NCBI GenBank assembly: GCA_963565915.1
Contig: OY751493.1
Coordinates: forward strand, 4,650,001 to 4,714,000
Origin: Entoloma clypeatum
Taxonomy: Eukaryota > Basidiomycota > Agaricomycetes > Agaricales > Entolomataceae
Direction: 5' to 3'
DNA: 64,000 nucleotides
Notes under the pieces: generated by a model
What the model was told of the DNA's origin: nothing
What the model saw: the letters and a program-made list of their open reading frames with translations, nothing else
Database searches by the model: none
Shown: positions 54,009 through 64,000 of the stretch, piece by piece
Numbering within the stretch: position 1 is the stretch's first letter
Layout: each line of letters starts with the position of its first letter
Made by a program: the position numbers and the translations under genes

Positions 54009-56276
54009 ATGTCCCCCACCCCGCTTGTCCCCCCTGCTCACTCCGATGACCTCAAAGTTGACTTTCCTCGCCGCCACGTCCTACTCCTCACCCTCAACAG
54101 ACCCAAGGCCCTGAATGCGATGACGCCACGTATGAGGGAGGACCTGACCGCCCTTCTCGATTGGTTCGAGGCGGAGCCAGAGCTCTGGTGCGTGTGCCCA
54201 TCCACTAACCTTGTTTTATTTTATTTACCCAATTTCTTTCTCCTTGTTTGCCTTGCTTTTTTTATAACCTACGCCTGCAAATATATCCTAATGCATCCCT
54301 CTATTGTGGCGGTTCCACATAGGGTTGTCATAGTGACGGGCGCAGGACGCATTTTCTGCGCAGGCGCCGATCTGAAAGCGTGAGTTGTCGTCCGATTTTC
54401 CAGGCTACCTTTTTTCTTTTTAGTTCAGGTCAGCTCGTGGCATGGTGTCTCACCGTCTCAAACCCTTTCCGCCTTCTTTACTCATTTTTATTCATGATTT
54501 GATAGAAGCTAACGTCACGCTTTCCTCTTTTTTATTTTTTATTTTTCCATCCGTCGTCGGTCTTCTATCCCATCCAGATGGAACGAAGGCCAGCAATCTG
54601 GTGCCAGCGACGAACAGGACGACATCATCCGCAAGTACCCGCAAGGATTCGGCTCCCTCTCGCGGCGCAAGTCCGTGAAACCCATCATCGCCGCGGTCAA
54701 TGGAGGCGCGTACGGCGGTGGTATGGAAATGGTTCTGAACTGCGACATCGTTATCGCGGCACACGATGCCAAGTTTGCCTTGCCAGAGGTGAAGAGGGGC
54801 GTCGTTGCTATCCAAGGAGGTGCGTTCTGTCCGAGTCCCTCGGTTTTTTTCATCCTCTTCCCCCCCGCACCCACTTCCTCTTGCGTATCTTTCCTTCCGT
54901 CGAAGTTCCCTCCCGATGGCTCACGAATGGTAACACTTCCGAACAGGCATTCCACGGTTGGCACAGATATCGGGGCATCAGGTACGTTATATTGCATGCT
55001 GTCCTGTATCTGGAAAAGCGGTGTTTTATGTATGTATGAGATGGGACATCGCCCATTATGCCGTCAGAACGTCAGACGTGGTTTGGTTCCTCCCTCCTTG
55101 GTTGGGGTGAAAGGCCTTGTGTGTGGCCTTTCTACATCATACATAGATGATCAACGCCACGCGCGCCAATCGCTCGGTTCCACCCTCTCCCTGTTTCAAG
55201 TTTATTCTTTTTTATATCCTTTGTCTTTTTTATATATTTTTCCCCGTGTTTTTTCTTCTTTTTTTTTTTTTTCCCCGCCCGTCTGTCTGTCTGTTCTGAC
55301 TTGGTCGATTTGATGCGTGGCATTTTGACAGCTCGCTTGTGAGCTGCTTCTTCTGGGAAAGACGATCGACGCTTTTGATGCTAGGAATCGTTTTGGATTG
55401 TGAGTCGAGTCTCTTTGGTTGGGGGGGGTCATGTCTTCGTCTTCCCCTGTCGTCTGTGCAATCCCACACGGGGCTCACTAAAACCACACCATTGATGGCA
55501 TTTCTCCCCCTTCCCCCTCTCCTTCTTGAACTAGTACTGGTTCTTACCACCCTCTCGTCTTCTTCTTCCCATATAGCGTTAACGAGGTCGTTCCACCGGA
55601 AACGCTCCTCCCAACAGCACTTTCCCTCGCGCAGGAGATCATCGCCAACTCGCCAGACGCAGTTCAGTCGACTAAAGAGTGCCTCCTCATCTCGCAAGCG
55701 CAACAGGGGCTGAACGAAACCGTGCTGGAGCATGTCATGAGCCGGGCCAGCACGCGGGTGTACAAAGGCGACAACATCAAGGTGAGGGGATCTCCTCGGC
55801 CCATGAAACGTTGTGAACTGATTGATTGATTGATTTTTCTTTTCTTTTTCTTTTTCTTCTGATGCATCATCATGCACATGAATCACATCTTTCGCAATCC
55901 TTCTCTCGATGCCATCAATGGAATTACCCGAGAACGCTTGGTTTTTTTTTTTTGTTCTTGTTTTGTTTTGTTCTGATATCTCGATAAATCTCATCGTGAT
56001 GGCGGTCGGTCTGTAACATCCCCTTGGCCAATTTCCTGGGGCCGTCTGAATTGGTGACGTACATGCGGGACCCCACCCCCCCCCCCTCACCACACACCGC
56101 CACACATCAACACGATCACGATGGCCCCCCCCGCTCTCGCCCACATGTGGAATGTCTGTCCCCATTATCAGGAGGGATTGAAGGCTTTCACCCAGGTCAG
56201 TTGATTTCTGATTATTTTTTTTTTCACCTGGGGGGGGGGGGGATCGTGAGATCTGGGGTACTGACGCCTTTTCTCA

Positions 56277-56310
<34 letters not shown>

Positions 56311-56373
56311 ACATATATCTCTACCCCGCACCAGAAACGACCGCCGGCGTGGAAGAATCCCGCGAAGCTCTAG
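54009..56373 (+). CDS. Enoyl-CoA hydratase/isomerase (crotonase) family protein
   Basis: Crotonase-fold enzymes act on acyl-CoA thioesters, commonly in beta-oxidation in mitochondria or peroxisomes. The ATG at 54009 starts [20 protein letters not shown], then [23 protein letters not shown]. Later exons give [19 protein letters not shown], the first oxyanion-hole segment, and [43 protein letters not shown], the second. Next are a short exon with [54 protein letters not shown] and EGLKAFTQ. The last exon is [12 protein letters not shown] with the stop at 56371-56373. The protein is about 290 residues. There is no clear targeting signal, and the C-terminus is not a canonical PTS1. Some introns are rich in homopolymer runs. 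Confidence 0.9.
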
Positions 56374-56700
56374 TGTGTTGTGTGATATTGCCTATTTCTG
56401 CCCACCCTATCACCGCTCCCTATCCCCCCTGCCTCCCCCTCCCCTCCCCCAGCCACCCCACCACCACCCACTTGTTTCTTTCACCCCCCCTGCAGAAAGA
56501 GGGACCCGCCGGCATGGAAGAAGCTGTAGTTTTCGATCACATATTTCGAGGGTTTATATGTTGTTGTTTTCTTCTTTACCCTTTCGTCTCTAATACAAAA
56601 AGTCCCTCCTCTCTTTTTTGTACCTGAAGGCCTGGGGGCCCAGCCCCCGCCCCTGCAGAAACGACGACCCCCCGCCGGCGTGGAAGAAGCAGCGTGGCGT
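56333..56700 (+). repeat. Three degenerate copies of the crotonase gene's terminal exon
   Basis: The final exon sequence (CAGAAACGACCGCCGGCGTG and onward) at 56331-56373 is echoed at about 56493-56530 (CAGAAAGAGGGACCCGCCGG) and about 56655-56695 (CAGAAACGACGACCCCCCGC). Each echo is preceded by CTG, like a splice acceptor. The second and third copies are out of frame with the first. CT-dinucleotide and C-rich tracts separate them. Confidence 0.7.
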
Positions 56701-57099
56701 GGCGTGTCTTTTTTTTTTTTTTTCGTTCGATCAGATTCTTTCGAAACGGTTATGTCTCATTGTTTTTTTGTTTTCTTTTTGGGCGCGATTATTGACAATA
56801 TTCAGCTGTTGGTGTCAGTCAGTTTCAGAGGTTCCTTTGTTTTTTGTTTTTATATATATTTAATCCCCGTCAACGTGCGAACCCATGTGCATCATCATGA
56901 ACATGATGAACCATGTGAAATGCGCCCGATGAGTTTTTTTTTTGTCCTGAGGAGTCCCATGGTTCGTTGATGTTTCTTTCCCTTGAATGCGGGGAATTGC
57001 ATGCTGATGGCCTTTTTCTTTTTGGTGTCTTTTTAAGTTCTCATTCAATGTGATTTCGTTGCTCTGGGGGGGGGGTGTCTGTCTTGGTGGTCACTCGCT

Positions 57100-57660
57100 G
57101 TTTTTTCAAGTTCTTATCTCTATTGATAGTCGAAAGAAGTTGCAACGTCCGTCCGTCCTTCCGATCGCTTCGGTTGAGGCTGCCAGGATTTTGACAGGTC
57201 TTTTTTTCCCTTCTATCAGTTTGCGTACTGTTAGGGCAGCGGCCCTGGCGCAAATCAACATCTATGTAAGTACTCGATGTGTCATATATGTACGATTCGG
57301 ATAAGCAGAATCATCGATCTGCTGTCTGTCTTTCAAGCGACTGATCACTTCTGTGACGGTTTTTGTTTTGCCGTCTAGTTACCCCTGCAGGGCCCGGGGT
57401 TCACTCCCCGGGAGGTTATCGATGAGGCATTTTATAGTACGCACATATGTACGTCGACGCAACGTCTCTTTTGTTGTGGCTGACTCAAGATCAGTATGGA
57501 CGATCCTCCTTTGTTCTGGCTGCTGCGCCGCCAGACAGGTGCGAAAAATGAATGTTCGATTGACTCTCGATGTCTCGGGCTTTCCTTTTGCCAGCGGGTT
57601 TACATACACATGACAAGCGTGAGGCCGCCAAGAGCTAGCGAGAGGTACCAAGTAAGTACT
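57100..57660 (+). other. Possible exons of an unrecognised gene
   Basis: Short blocks bounded by plausible GT-AG sites include GCGCAAATCAACATCTAT before GTAAGT at 57266 and a block after TCTAG at about 57380 that translates LPLQGPGFTPREVIDEAFY. Another block lies before the GTGCGA donor at 57539. They look protein-like but form no family I know, and I could not build a full frame. The surroundings (56.7-58.4 kb) are rich in poly-C and poly-G runs. Confidence 0.25.
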
Positions 57661-58399
57661 ACCCCGTACAACTTCACAAAAAGACTCCGACGCATGCAAT
57701 CATGCCGTCGAGTTCACCCTGATGCTTCTGATGTCAGTGACGAAGGGCGCTAATTCTTTGACCCCCCCCCCCCCGTTTCACTGGCACGAGGGAATCGATC
57801 GTCCCCTCGACGGTTTTTGTGAGTCTTCTTTCTGCTGAGCCGATGTTTTATTGAGAGGTCAGGATCATGTACTCAAGGCAATAGATCTTTCGGAGATCAA
57901 AAAAAAAAAAAAGTACGGAAGCGCGAGTAGTGTTCGTTATCTACATCGTCGTCAAGTACTATTACTTGGTCGTCAATACCGAAGATCGGACCCCCCCCCC
58001 CCCCCTCCCCCGTTGGATTCGCGTGAATTTGTGTGTGGATTGCGACATACCACGAACGGGGTCGTCTATCGGTGGGTATTCGAAGAGCCGGACCGGGTCT
58101 GTGTGCGTGCTTCATTCCCGTTTTACGGCAGTGTCGAGGTAAACTCTGGGGGGGGGGGGGGGTCAAATCTCTCACACACGGGGCCGTGACAGCCAGATTC
58201 ATCATGATCATCCATCACCCCGCCACTACTTACCACCACCACCTTTGGAATCTGCTCGACAATCACTTCAGACCATCAATCCCATGCTGTCCCACTGCCG
58301 AGATTTGCTATCACATATACGACATGTCACAAAAAGTCAAGAGGATCTCCCCTGCGTGCCCCTGCAGGGGCTCAGCGTCGGGGGATTATTTGTGTATGG

Positions 58400-61300
58400 G
58401 CTTTCGTTGAAGTAAGTCACAAAGTCGTTCAATTAATTCGAACTGGCTCGGACATGGACATGTCTCGACATGTCTCGATCGCCATCGATGCATCAAGTTT
58501 TTTTATTATTACCCCAGTGGCACGTCCACGTCTGCTTCTCATTATCGTTCTACATTACACACGACGAGCATGAGGCCTCCAAGCGTCTTTGTTCGGAGAG
58601 CGAGACAAAGCAAATGAGCACATAGTCCAACTTTAAAAAAAAAGATCTCCCACACGGCCCCCCCCTCAACTTTTCCTCCTCCTTCCTTTCTGATGGATGC
58701 GCTTACGAAACGACAACTTGAACAAACCCTTTGAAAACTTTGCTTCCATATCATCCCAGGAAAATCTCCTTCTGCAGAGATACACACGACTCAACTCTTG
58801 ACCGAACTTGAATTGCGATCAGTACGATCAAAGAAGCCGATGTAATTTCGCTGACGATGTGGGGGTTTGAAAGCGTCCCCCCGCATTAACGCCCCCGCAG
58901 TTCTTTTTTTTTACGTTCTCAATCATTTTCATCACAGATCAGCAAGTGATGCGACCTGACCTGATCTAAAACGAAAAATAAAATAAAATAAAATACCGTG
59001 ACCCCCCATGCGTTGTTTCGAAGGAGCTGGGGGGGTTGCGAAATGTTGTTCTGAAACTTTGAAGGCTAATATTAATGCTTGCTAGGTTTGTAATTACTTT
59101 GCTTGCCAAGTTTGAAACGTTTAGTAGTTGCCTATAACTAGGGGGTTCCACGGACGACCCGTGTCATTACGGGTCTTTCGCCACACCGCCTTTGCGTCAC
59201 ATGCGCGTCCTTGGAGCTTCACGCGGTCGGCGGTGAAATGAGAGCGAAGGGGGAAGGGGGGGGGGCGTTACTACTGTATATACTTGACTGAATTCGAGAA
59301 ATTCCAGAAGCGCAGACAGGGAGAAACGATCGATCGATCGAAGGAGGAAGGGGGGAAAGGGCAAACCTACGCGTGCTCATTCAAATCAGAGCTAGCTGCC
59401 TCAGGCTGTCTATCGTCAAAGACATCTTCTCGTCGATCCAATTCTTGATCGTTTCCCCCACACTAGTTTGCCTTCGCATTGATCCGGATAAAATAATGAC
59501 AAGGGGCCTCGATTCGGTTCAGAAGAAGAAGACGGGAGGATCTTGAACTTGGCGATGGGCAGAGGAGGGACGTACGAGGCGTCATGTGTGTCGTTTTTTT
59601 TTTTGCCTATAGTTGGAGCATTGGTGCTTGCCACTGCTCGGTTTCTGTTAGTATGAGATATGTAAGCAAGTGTTTCCGAGGATTAGGTGGCCCGGTAATC
59701 AGAAAGATGGCCAAGCATGCATGATGGAGAATGGGAAGGGAAGATCCCTTTTGACTGACGGACTGATGATGTGATGAGAGATTAGTAGATAGGTGGCGAG
59801 TCTGGACTTCCTCCATAGCGCTGGGTAAACTGAAACAGGAACTTTCGGGTTCTGATCGGTGCAGAAGCAGCGCGTCGGCTGTTGCAAAGCAGTTCCAGAC
59901 CAGGATCACATCAGACCAGATGACTGGCGACGCGACTAATCGTCCTTGATATGTTTGTAACATCTTATGAGTCAACATTGCTGACGCGAATTGAGATCCC
60001 TGAATAAGCGACGAACCTTGATGAACTTATTTCTGTGGCAGGAGCTTGTATACACGCCCGTCAAGAAGCACGAACAGATGATGTTAGATGAAAGAACAAA
60101 CAGCGCTGGTGCAATCCCTCGAACCGCGCTTCGAGAACGTCCGGAAGGTACCGATAATAGGACCTGTTCACCGGTGTGTTACTGGAAGAGCGGACACCGG
60201 GTGGGAGGCCGACTGACACGGTGGATTATGCCTGCTGGACCCATGGATTTGGATTTGCAGGCCACAACGAGAAAGGGCGAACCTGACTTCAAATGGGCAA
60301 TTGAATGGGTTCCTATACATACTTACTTACTATGGCCGCCTTGGCATTTTTTAATTTAGGCAGGGTTGATGAGAAGGGACGACTGCTGCGCCCAGGAACT
60401 GGTTAGAAAGCGACTCTCTTTGCTTCAATATGTATGTTCAGAAGAGACAAAGGACCGGCGCGTGCCGCGTCTTGGAAGAGACTTGTGTGTTTCTGGAGTG
60501 CGAGAGAGAAACAACGGACCGTTCCTGGCATGTGCACGAGTGGCGGGAGCTGATTTTTATCTTGGATATTTTTGCGTTGATGATCATACGAGAACTGTGA
60601 ATTAAGAGACAGTTAGTAACACATAATTTGATGCCCACCCACCATCAACAACAACAGCATAGCTTCGACATCTCTCCGCGGTCCGCGTTCGTTCGCAGAA
60701 CGAGCAGCTCGTTTACGAATTAAATGCAAAGAACCCCCCTCCCCCCTACCAACTGAATGTACTGTGGAAAACCCTGAAAGCCTTGAGGACGCTCACGTCC
60801 CACCACTTCGTTTCGCGGGCGGCGATCAAACGACTGCTGCGCCTTGAACTTCGACAGTTCACCGTGGTCCGCGCTGGAGAACCAAGTTGGTGGCGTTTTT
60901 GGTTCAATGCACTGAATGAGAGATCGGAACCCCCAGGCTGAAACGGATAGAAGTGTCAAACGGGACAGCCGCTCACGTCGAGAATATGTGTCCGGGATTG
61001 AATTGCGTAGACAGCGTGCACAAACTGCCAGCGCGTCCAGTGCAGGCACTGCCGAAGGTCCGGTGCAAGTGGAGCTCGGGAGACCTCGACTCCGCACCAG
61101 ATTAAGGAAGCTGAACGTGCTGTGAAGAGTCAGGTAGTCGGACCCCCCCCTCTCCCCCCTTTTTTGTTTTTTGTTTCGCTTCTAAACCTACTTGGGCAGG
61201 ATATACAGTTTGACCACGGCGGCAGCTGGCACACGCCGTCAACTTGTTGCAGAGTTTGCGCAGCCCGAAGCGTCGAGGCGATGGAATAAATTTGCTGGGA

Positions 61301-61745
61301 TGAAACCCTGAGTCGTACCTTGGAAGACATGAAACAAATGGAGGCTGGAATTGGTATAGCTGGGAAAAACCGAGGATGAATAGTTTTTTTTTTCCCTTTG
61401 TATTGGGGCGTACGTGAATTACTGAGCGCGTGCTTGATCATATGTGACAGATCATACTCGTGGAGCTACGTTGTTTACCGGACGGCGGAGGTGAAAGATT
61501 CTAAATGTTGTCCTGTACGGTTTGATCTTCACGTAGGTGAGCCATGGCCTTTTCCAAGTAAAATGGTGGGGCCCACATGCATTCGTTACGGAGGCAATTC
61601 TCTTCTCTGCCAGGCTGTAAGATAACTGGGATTTTTTGAGGTTTTCAGTATAGTTCAGTCCGTCGACAATTTGGGCGGAGAGAACAACATGATCGTGGGA
61701 GAATGATCCCAAACGAGGTGGTTCTCGTCACTTTCAAGTTCCCGA
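58400..61745. other. 3.3-kb region without a supported gene
   Basis: Open frames at 59607-59978 (minus), 59991-60359 (plus) and 60720-61097 (minus) have no recognisable domain. AAATA repeats occur at 58975-58995 and a (CGAT)n stretch at 59325-59341. Nothing else is supported. Confidence 0.45.
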
Positions 61746-62692
61746 ATGGACGACTCTGGAAAAAGTTCGTCCCACCAACCACGCCCACCATCGGACTCGG
61801 TGCCTACGACTGCATTTGAAAGATGGCGTAGAAAGGCTATGCTAGTCACCGGCCTCGGGGTGACAGAGGAGGAGCGGTTGGCAGACTTGACGATGCACCA
61901 GACACGGCAGTGTGAAAAGACGAAGGAGTATCTCATGAACTACAGTGCGTCTTCCAATCTTGGCTTCGTGGATTTTTCTCTCCCCTTATAACTTAAGATT
62001 CTAGGCCCTGCGGTGGTATTCATGCTAAAGCATCTTAAAACCTCTGGCTGCCCGGTGCCGCCACAGAATATCATCTGCGCCCCATGCGACTGGTCGCGTG
62101 CTGGAGGCTTCACGCCGGATCCTGGTGCTGTCGTACTGTGCGCCGGCCACTTTTTTGGCCAGTCACATATGGAAACCACGCTCGTCCACGAGCTGATGCA
62201 CATGTATGACCACTGCAAGTTTAAAGTAGACTGGGGGAATTTGCGACATCACGCCTGCAGCGAGGTAGGATACACGCACCCTTTTATGCCGTGCCCAGGC
62301 CCCCGGCCGATGCTGTCACTTGTCCTAATCGTCCCCCTCCCGTTCTGTTCTAGATTCGCGCGAATAGCTTGAGTGGGGATTGCCGGTTTACGCGAGAACT
62401 GCGCCGAGGGTTTGTCTCGTTCTCGAAACAGCATCAGGTGGGTTGTTCATCTTTGTTTGAGGCATGCCCCCTTTTTTCCCTACTTTTTCCTTTCCGTGTG
62501 TTAGGCATGTGTGCGTCGAAGAGCAGCAATTTCTGTCGCAGCAAATCCTGTGTGTCCGGATCTTGCAACTGCTGAGAAGGTTGTCAACGAAGTTTGGGAG
62601 AGCTGTTTCACCGACACCCGGCCTTTTGATGAGGTATTACGTTTCCATTGCTGCGGCGGGTGATCTGACTCCTCTCCCTCCAGATTTATTGA
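61746..62692 (+). CDS. ATP23: Mitochondrial inner membrane protease ATP23
   Basis: ATP23 is an intermembrane-space zinc metalloprotease that processes Atp6 and aids assembly of the F0 part of ATP synthase. The ATG at 61746 starts [20 protein letters not shown]. Exons join at about 61944/62004, 62265/62355, 62438/62505 and 62633/62684. The protein shows [54 protein letters not shown], the zinc site HELMH within [17 protein letters not shown], and [25 protein letters not shown]. Next are [33 protein letters not shown] and a final two-codon exon. The many Cys residues fit the oxidising intermembrane space. No lesion was seen. Confidence 0.95.
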
Positions 62693-62845
62693 AGTTCACT
62701 CTTGATTGAGTAGACTAGTGTTGAGGGAGTCACCAACATTTACGCCCCCCCCCCCCTCACATCATTATCATAAGTAGACGGTGAATAGAGACCTTTGTGA
62801 GAGCGAATTCGAAGAAGGTTGTGGTGCTCATGTGATTGTACATGT

Positions 62846-62862
62846 TTGGTCCTATATAAACT
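62846..62862 (+). promoter_or_regulatory. TATA box for the GPI-anchored protein gene
   Basis: CCTATATAAACTCC lies about 110 bp upstream of the ATG at 62963, a normal distance for a fungal core promoter. Confidence 0.6.
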
Positions 62863-62962
62863 CCTTCCGTCGTTACTCCCCCCACGGTTGGTTTCTCTTC
62901 CTCGCCTTTGGCCTAATAACCTCCCTTTCTCAAAAGTACACGTTCTACGTCAGTTCACGAAA

Positions 62963-63832
62963 ATGCTCAGCAAACTCAGGTAAGCTCTGTGCCACGTCTC
63001 CCAGCCAGCCGCCGTGTCGCTTACTTTACGTCGCCGCACAGTGCCCTCGCTCTTTTCGTGCCTCTGGTTGCCGGTCTGACCCTCAACGCCCCCGAGAACC
63101 CAGTTTCTGGAGGAAGAGTTACCATTACCTGGACCGCCGCACCGACAGACTCGTACGCCATTACTTTGAACCCTTTCCATTCATGTGCTCAGTTTGAAAC
63201 GCAGCTCCTTCTCCCTGGAACTCGTCAACACAATCTTCAACAACGCGTTCGCCATCGGCAACAACATCGCTCCCACCGACGGCCAAATAACGCTGACACT
63301 CCCGGTCGTTCCAGTCGGGTGTGTAACCACTCGGGAGAAATTCCCAAATTTTTTGGGGACAAAATTTCATTGACCTCGTGATCAATACAGTGCCGGATAC
63401 ACGTTGGAGGCCGTCAATATTGGCAATATCAACGACGTCTACGCTTCTACCGGCACATTCAGCGTCGGGCCCAACCCGTCCGCCTCCGCCTCGAGCACCC
63501 TGAGCACATCCACCGGTGCTTCGGCCACCGGCTCGTCTGTCAGGTAACGTCTGCTTCTCCGCGGCCCATCCATTACGCAGCTTATCCTGTCCGATAGCTC
63601 GCACGCCCCCGCCTCGACCTCCGCTTTCGGAACGACTCTATCCGCTCCCGCAGCATCCTCGACACGTCCCGCTAGCGTAACCACTGGCACTGGCACCGGC
63701 ACGTCCGCTGTCTCGACCGCCTCTGGCACCCCGTTCAATGGCGCCTCAACCCTCAAGATAAACAACCAGGTTGGCGCCTTTGCCGCCGTCGCTCTCTCGG
63801 CTGTTGCCGGAGCGGCCGTCTTCATTTTCTAA
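62963..63832 (+). CDS. GPI-anchored Ser/Thr-rich wall protein with Kre9/Knh1-like N-terminal domain
   Basis: These secreted proteins are known at fungal cell surfaces, where some take part in beta-1,6-glucan assembly. The ATG at 62963 with the next exon gives a signal peptide (MLSKL, then ALALFVPLVAGLTL). An Ig-like domain follows with LNAPENPVSGGRVTITWTAAPTDS, FSLELVNTIFNNAFAIGNNI and AGYTLEAVNIGNINDVYASTGTFSV. The rest is Ser/Thr/Ala/Gly-rich and likely O-glycosylated. The end LKINNQVGAFAAVALSAVAGAAVFIF is a hydrophobic GPI-anchor signal with a plausible omega site near Asn/Gly. Introns are at about 62978, 63152, 63320 and 63546. The frame is intact. Confidence 0.85.
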
Positions 63833-64000
63833 GGCGGTGGGAGAAACGGATGTGTTTAAAGGGGGGGGGGGCCGAGCCTCGCTCACTGGCACTGTACTCT
63901 TCTGCGTTTCTAGGAGGATCATGTGAACTCTTTTTTTTTTTTTCGGATGATTATTTTTAGAGATTCCAGCATTTGATTTATTCTTTGTGGAAGAAGACGA
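63833..64000 (+). other. 3' flank of the GPI-anchored protein gene
   Basis: It contains G10 and T13-type homopolymers. No further gene starts before the window ends. Confidence 0.5.

Noticed and set aside
59607..59978. Membrane protein fragment on the minus strand
   Set aside because: The hydrophobic stretches are weak, and no adjoining exons or family motif support it.
23300..64000. Secondary-metabolite or defence gene cluster
   Set aside because: The genes are unrelated housekeeping functions; no synthase, effector nuclease or regulator pair was found.

Overview
The window looks like nuclear DNA of a basidiomycete fungus (Agaricomycetes is the likely group). The evidence is many short GT-AG introns of about 50-60 bp in compact genes, a fungal gene set (Atg27, ATP23, complex I 49 kDa subunit, delta-COP, an A1 aspartic protease relic, a GPI-anchored Ser/Thr-rich wall protein), and TE families common in these genomes (chromodomain Ty3/gypsy, two-gene PIF/Harbinger, hAT-like elements).

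There are two compartments. Positions 1 to about 23.2 kb form a TE island. It starts with the 3' end of a gypsy element (chromodomain, a small extra ORF, polypurine tract, LTR at 4073-4414) that is split by a PIF/Harbinger transposon (1114-4017, TSD AAT). Next is a minus-strand LTR element C (LTR 7952-8301; gag-like ORF reaching left to about 5.1 kb). C is split by a hAT-like element (5843-7616) with a perfect 8-bp duplication. C's LTR abuts a minus-strand gypsy-2 gag-protease relic. Gypsy-2 was in turn split by a full-length plus-strand gypsy-1 (9388-16056, TSD CAGTC), which itself carries a second hAT-like MITE (10085-10583). After this come a chromodomain scrap, a Zn2Cys6-like gene with an acidic tail, about 2 kb of AT-rich DNA, a Cys-rich gene running into a 200-N assembly gap, and short repeats.

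From about 23.3 kb to the end is a gene-rich housekeeping segment: aldo-keto reductase, delta-COP, an OB-fold-like protein, an aspartic protease pseudogene, a Cys-rich RING-like protein, NADH dehydrogenase 49 kDa subunit diverging from ATG27, an unrecognised minus-strand candidate diverging from a NIF3 protein, a TPX2-domain spindle protein, a small Cys-rich peptide gene, an enoyl-CoA hydratase/isomerase, the metalloprotease ATP23, and a GPI-anchored wall protein. Their functions (vesicle coat, autophagy, mitochondrial respiration and assembly, spindle, cell wall) are ordinary and give no sign of a biosynthetic cluster.

The most informative part is the TE stratigraphy. Nested insertions can be ordered from target-site duplications and from reading frames that resume across them. 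The recognised premature stops in the LTR-element ORFs are overwhelmingly TGA where arginine is expected, which suggests CpG decay. I found no convincing new defence or biosynthetic system. The best candidates for something undescribed are the CCAGTC-rich hAT-like family, the 100-bp LTR fragment embedded in the gypsy-1 reverse transcriptase, the Zn2Cys6/acidic-tail gene, and the 72-residue Cys-rich peptide.
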